From: Tomocerus qinae
Lineage: Eukaryota > Arthropoda > Collembola > Entomobryomorpha > Tomoceridae
Length of the DNA stretch: 64,000 nucleotides
Direction: 5' to 3'
Assembly (NCBI GenBank): GCA_020055645.1
Contig: CM034546.1
Location: 105,979,812 to 106,043,811 of the forward strand
Of the stretch, positions 60,371-64,000 are shown piece after piece (the stretch's first letter is position 1; every line of letters begins with the position of its first letter). The position numbers and the translations under genes were made by a program. The notes beneath the pieces were generated by a model. That model saw nothing but the letters and a program-made list of their open reading frames with translations. It did not search any database and was not told the origin of the DNA.

Positions 60371-61880
60371 AGATCCCATTCAAAATCCGGAATGTGCAAT
60401 AATAATACAATACAATTCTATAATATAATCGCACTAATACCTGACTATCTATGTCTTGGTACGACCGCCTAGGAAACCTGCATACATTACGTAACGTAAA
60501 ATCCCCTTTCTCAAGTGTAGCGCAAGTGCTAGCTGTGACTCTTTTGGGCATCGCTTCCTCCCATTAACTATCAACGTAATATATGCACGTTCCTTGAAAG
60601 CACAAAAGTAAAATGCGCATGCCCCTCCCTCTAAACCAACGAATTGAGTTGTTTCATATTATTATAACATCAGAACAATAATACGAATTCACATAAGATG
60701 ATTATTGGTGATTGAATGGAAATAATTAGCTAAAGAAGGCAATTCGTTTTCCAAAATCCCGGAATCTAATTTTTCTGATTTTAAAGGGGAACATTCTGGG
60801 GTGATTAATAAAAATAATGTTTTATTATTCCCCATTTGAACCGGAATTGTTTTTATTACCGTGATGGGTTGCCTGCTCAATTTCTCTTGAGTGCCAGGTT
60901 CGCCCCTTAGCTGGGTTCAACTATAATATAATAATATAATACAATACATACATAACATGCTGTCAATAAGATTATAAAAATTATTAATTCTTTGTACTTT
61001 TTGTAGTGCATATTTGTATTTTCAGCATTAAATTTTCGGTTATTATGTGGTGTAAACCACTTAGACTTGATAAGTACAGGAGGTGCAAAAGAAACAATTA
61101 CAGTACATGGGAGTTAGTACTAGTTCTACGACTACAAATATAATGTATTAGCAATTTTGTCATTAATCACATTATGGTCATGGTCTCAATAGGTTAGCTT
61201 GGTGGACTAGGTCAGGTATGTACTAGCTAGCTAGACAAACAATAATTTCGCCGCACCTCTATTTATCACTGTATTACATTATGGTCATTACTAATGAATG
61301 TAATGAATGAGTTGACAATTAATAGTAATGCAATATGCAATTAAATTAATGTCTGCTGAATGATTATTAACCATAAAATTAATTTCTATGGCCGAATGAT
61401 TGAAAGGTGCTCTTAAATGCTTTCACGGTATACGTATAAAGTATCCACCTTTTGCGTACTAAGTGTTTCATTATCGCATTTGTCATTAATTATAAATGGT
61501 ATCACAAGCGAGTTTATATAATTTGTGTAACAATTTTATTGGTCATTGATTGCTTATTAAAATTTCACGACGTGACGTGAGGACGTGACCCACCTGTTTA
61601 TCTACTTCAAATACTTTCTCACCATTTCCCCTCTCTGCCTACGATTATCTGGAAATTGTAGATTAAATGCTTTTTATCTGACAACTGACAAAACGGCCTT
61701 AAGGACGCTGTTTACGTTGGTTGCTAACGAAAAAAATATAATTTCCAAAATTTAACCCGTCAATTGTCACATCCGAAACCCCATAGTTAACCTACCCGGC
61801 CATTCCACTACCTCAAGGGGAAGTTTTGGCAGTGCAATATTGATAAACAAGATGCTATCAAGTCAATAACAAAATGAATT

Positions 61881-62008
61881 CCATGCGGCATAAACGGCCG
61901 TCTTATGGTATAATATTTGTAAATCTATTGGTTAGTACTTTGGTTAGTACTATATCACTATGACTACGGTGTCAATGCTTGTACTTGATGGCCGTTTATG
62001 TCACATGG
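61881..62008. repeat. Weak inverted repeat
   Basis: CCATGCGGCATAAACGGCCG faces GGCCGTTTATGTCACATGG. The arms are short (about 20 bp) and the spacer carries GGTTAGTACT twice in tandem. Confidence 0.55.
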
Positions 62009-62307
62009 ACAATAGACATCTTTGATAGTAGTTATAACAACCATGGTTATAACTTAAACTTACAAGTATGAATGCATTGAAGCAAGATGCAAACAAAAAA
62101 GATTTTGTACTAAAGTATTTGTAATAACATTGCCAATGACGACAGGTGGAAATGCTACTATACAAGTCAGTATAGAAATCTTTATAATATAATACACTTC
62201 CCCGTTTCCTAGAAACTAATTTTTTGGAATTGCATTGACTTATGCCCTCGGTATTCCATCATCAGCAATTCGGGTCAACCTCCATGCATTTAAAATTCAT
62301 CATAATA

Positions 62308-62634
62308 TCTTTACATCGACTGTTATAACTTCCGGAGGATCAGTCTGATTTTTATGGGACCTACATTTTTGGAACCGTGGACTATCAAGGAACAAAAGTT
62401 ACCATTCGGAATTTTGATATAGTTGTTTTAAATGCATTTAAAAAAATCAAATTCCCAAAAAAATGAGTCATTTTTAGTTTTTTATAAAACGTTGATGTTT
62501 TTGGTCCATTTAAAGCAACTATATCAAAATTCCGAATGGTAACTTTTGTTCCTTGATAGTCCACGGTTCCAAAAATGTAGGTTCCATAAAAATCAGACTG
62601 ATCCTCCGGAAGTTATAATAGTCGATGTAAAAGA
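62308..62634. repeat. Fold-back element upstream of the maltase gene
   Basis: Arms of about 130 bp: TTACATCGACTGTTATAACT on the left mirrors AGTTATAATAGTCGATGTAA on the right. TTCCGGAGGATCAGTCTGAT, GTGGACTATCAAGGAACAAA and ACCATTCGGAATTTTGATAT also have complements in the right arm, nearly without mismatch. It ends about 300 bp before the maltase ATG, so it overlaps the likely promoter. A diverged relative is in Argonaute intron 1. Confidence 0.85.
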
Positions 62635-62909
62635 TTTTTTAACATGCATTTTGATAGTCCCCTGTGGTTGCTATGCAGGGCCAAAGTGTAACCTTAATTA
62701 TAATAATGTCACATTGCAAATTGATATCGCTTAATGGATTTGGCCTCGAAATTAAAGTATGTTTTATCGCTCGATCTGCGACATACATAATGAATGTTGG
62801 AATCAACATCATATTCATAAACATCCTTTTAAGTATTAAATACGTTAAATTTTGGTACATTAGCAATTTCGTTGCCACATTGGTTTGGTCACATACTGTT
62901 TGGCTTTGA

Positions 62910-64000
<1,091 letters not shown>

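Overview
This is an AT-rich animal nuclear genome segment with compact multi-exon genes (GT-AG introns of about 60 bp to 1.9 kb), an Argonaute, a p53-family gene, a sugar porter of the facilitated-trehalose-transporter type and a GH13 maltase. That combination points to an arthropod, most likely a hexapod. A basal hexapod such as a springtail is possible, but nothing seen here settles it.

Layout. 1-1960 (+): last three exons of importin-5. 6625-9617 (-): complete nine-exon p53-family gene (476 aa). 11617-15027 (+): eight-exon otopetrin proton channel (732 aa). 17087-18997 (-): intronless sugar/trehalose transporter (636 aa). 19-34.8 kb: gene-poor, holding a 3.86-kb LTR retrotransposon with identical 528-bp LTRs and no recognisable gag/pol, a 251-bp hAT-type MITE with perfect 8-bp target duplications, and two short satellites. 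34853-36754 (+): TATA box and a two-exon gene for a 108-aa secreted peptide precursor with an internal duplication. 40629-43269 (-): four-exon gene for a 178-aa four-pass membrane protein. 47988-49667 (-): two-exon gene for a 364-aa low-complexity protein with two Cys clusters. 50-52.4 kb: three tandem-repeat arrays. 52923-56871 (-): four-exon Argonaute (898 aa) with an intact D-E-D-H slicer tetrad. 57.1-62.7 kb: fold-back elements, a pyrimidine-rich satellite and a small tRNA-like fold. 62940-64000 (+): 5' part of a secreted GH13 alpha-glucosidase, running off the window.

The genes do not form an operon or an obvious pathway. The transporter and maltase are both carbohydrate-related but 44 kb apart. 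The strongest non-gene theme is inverted repeats: at least ten fold-back structures of 95-385 bp, in introns and flanking genes. Several have transposon hallmarks (TTAA flanks, an 8-bp or a 10-bp direct repeat). Such palindromes would make dsRNA if transcribed and one related pair lies just upstream of the slicer Argonaute, but a functional link is inference only. Exon boundaries were placed by eye from GT-AG sites and frame continuity. Every multi-exon model that lies complete inside the window closes to an exact multiple of three.
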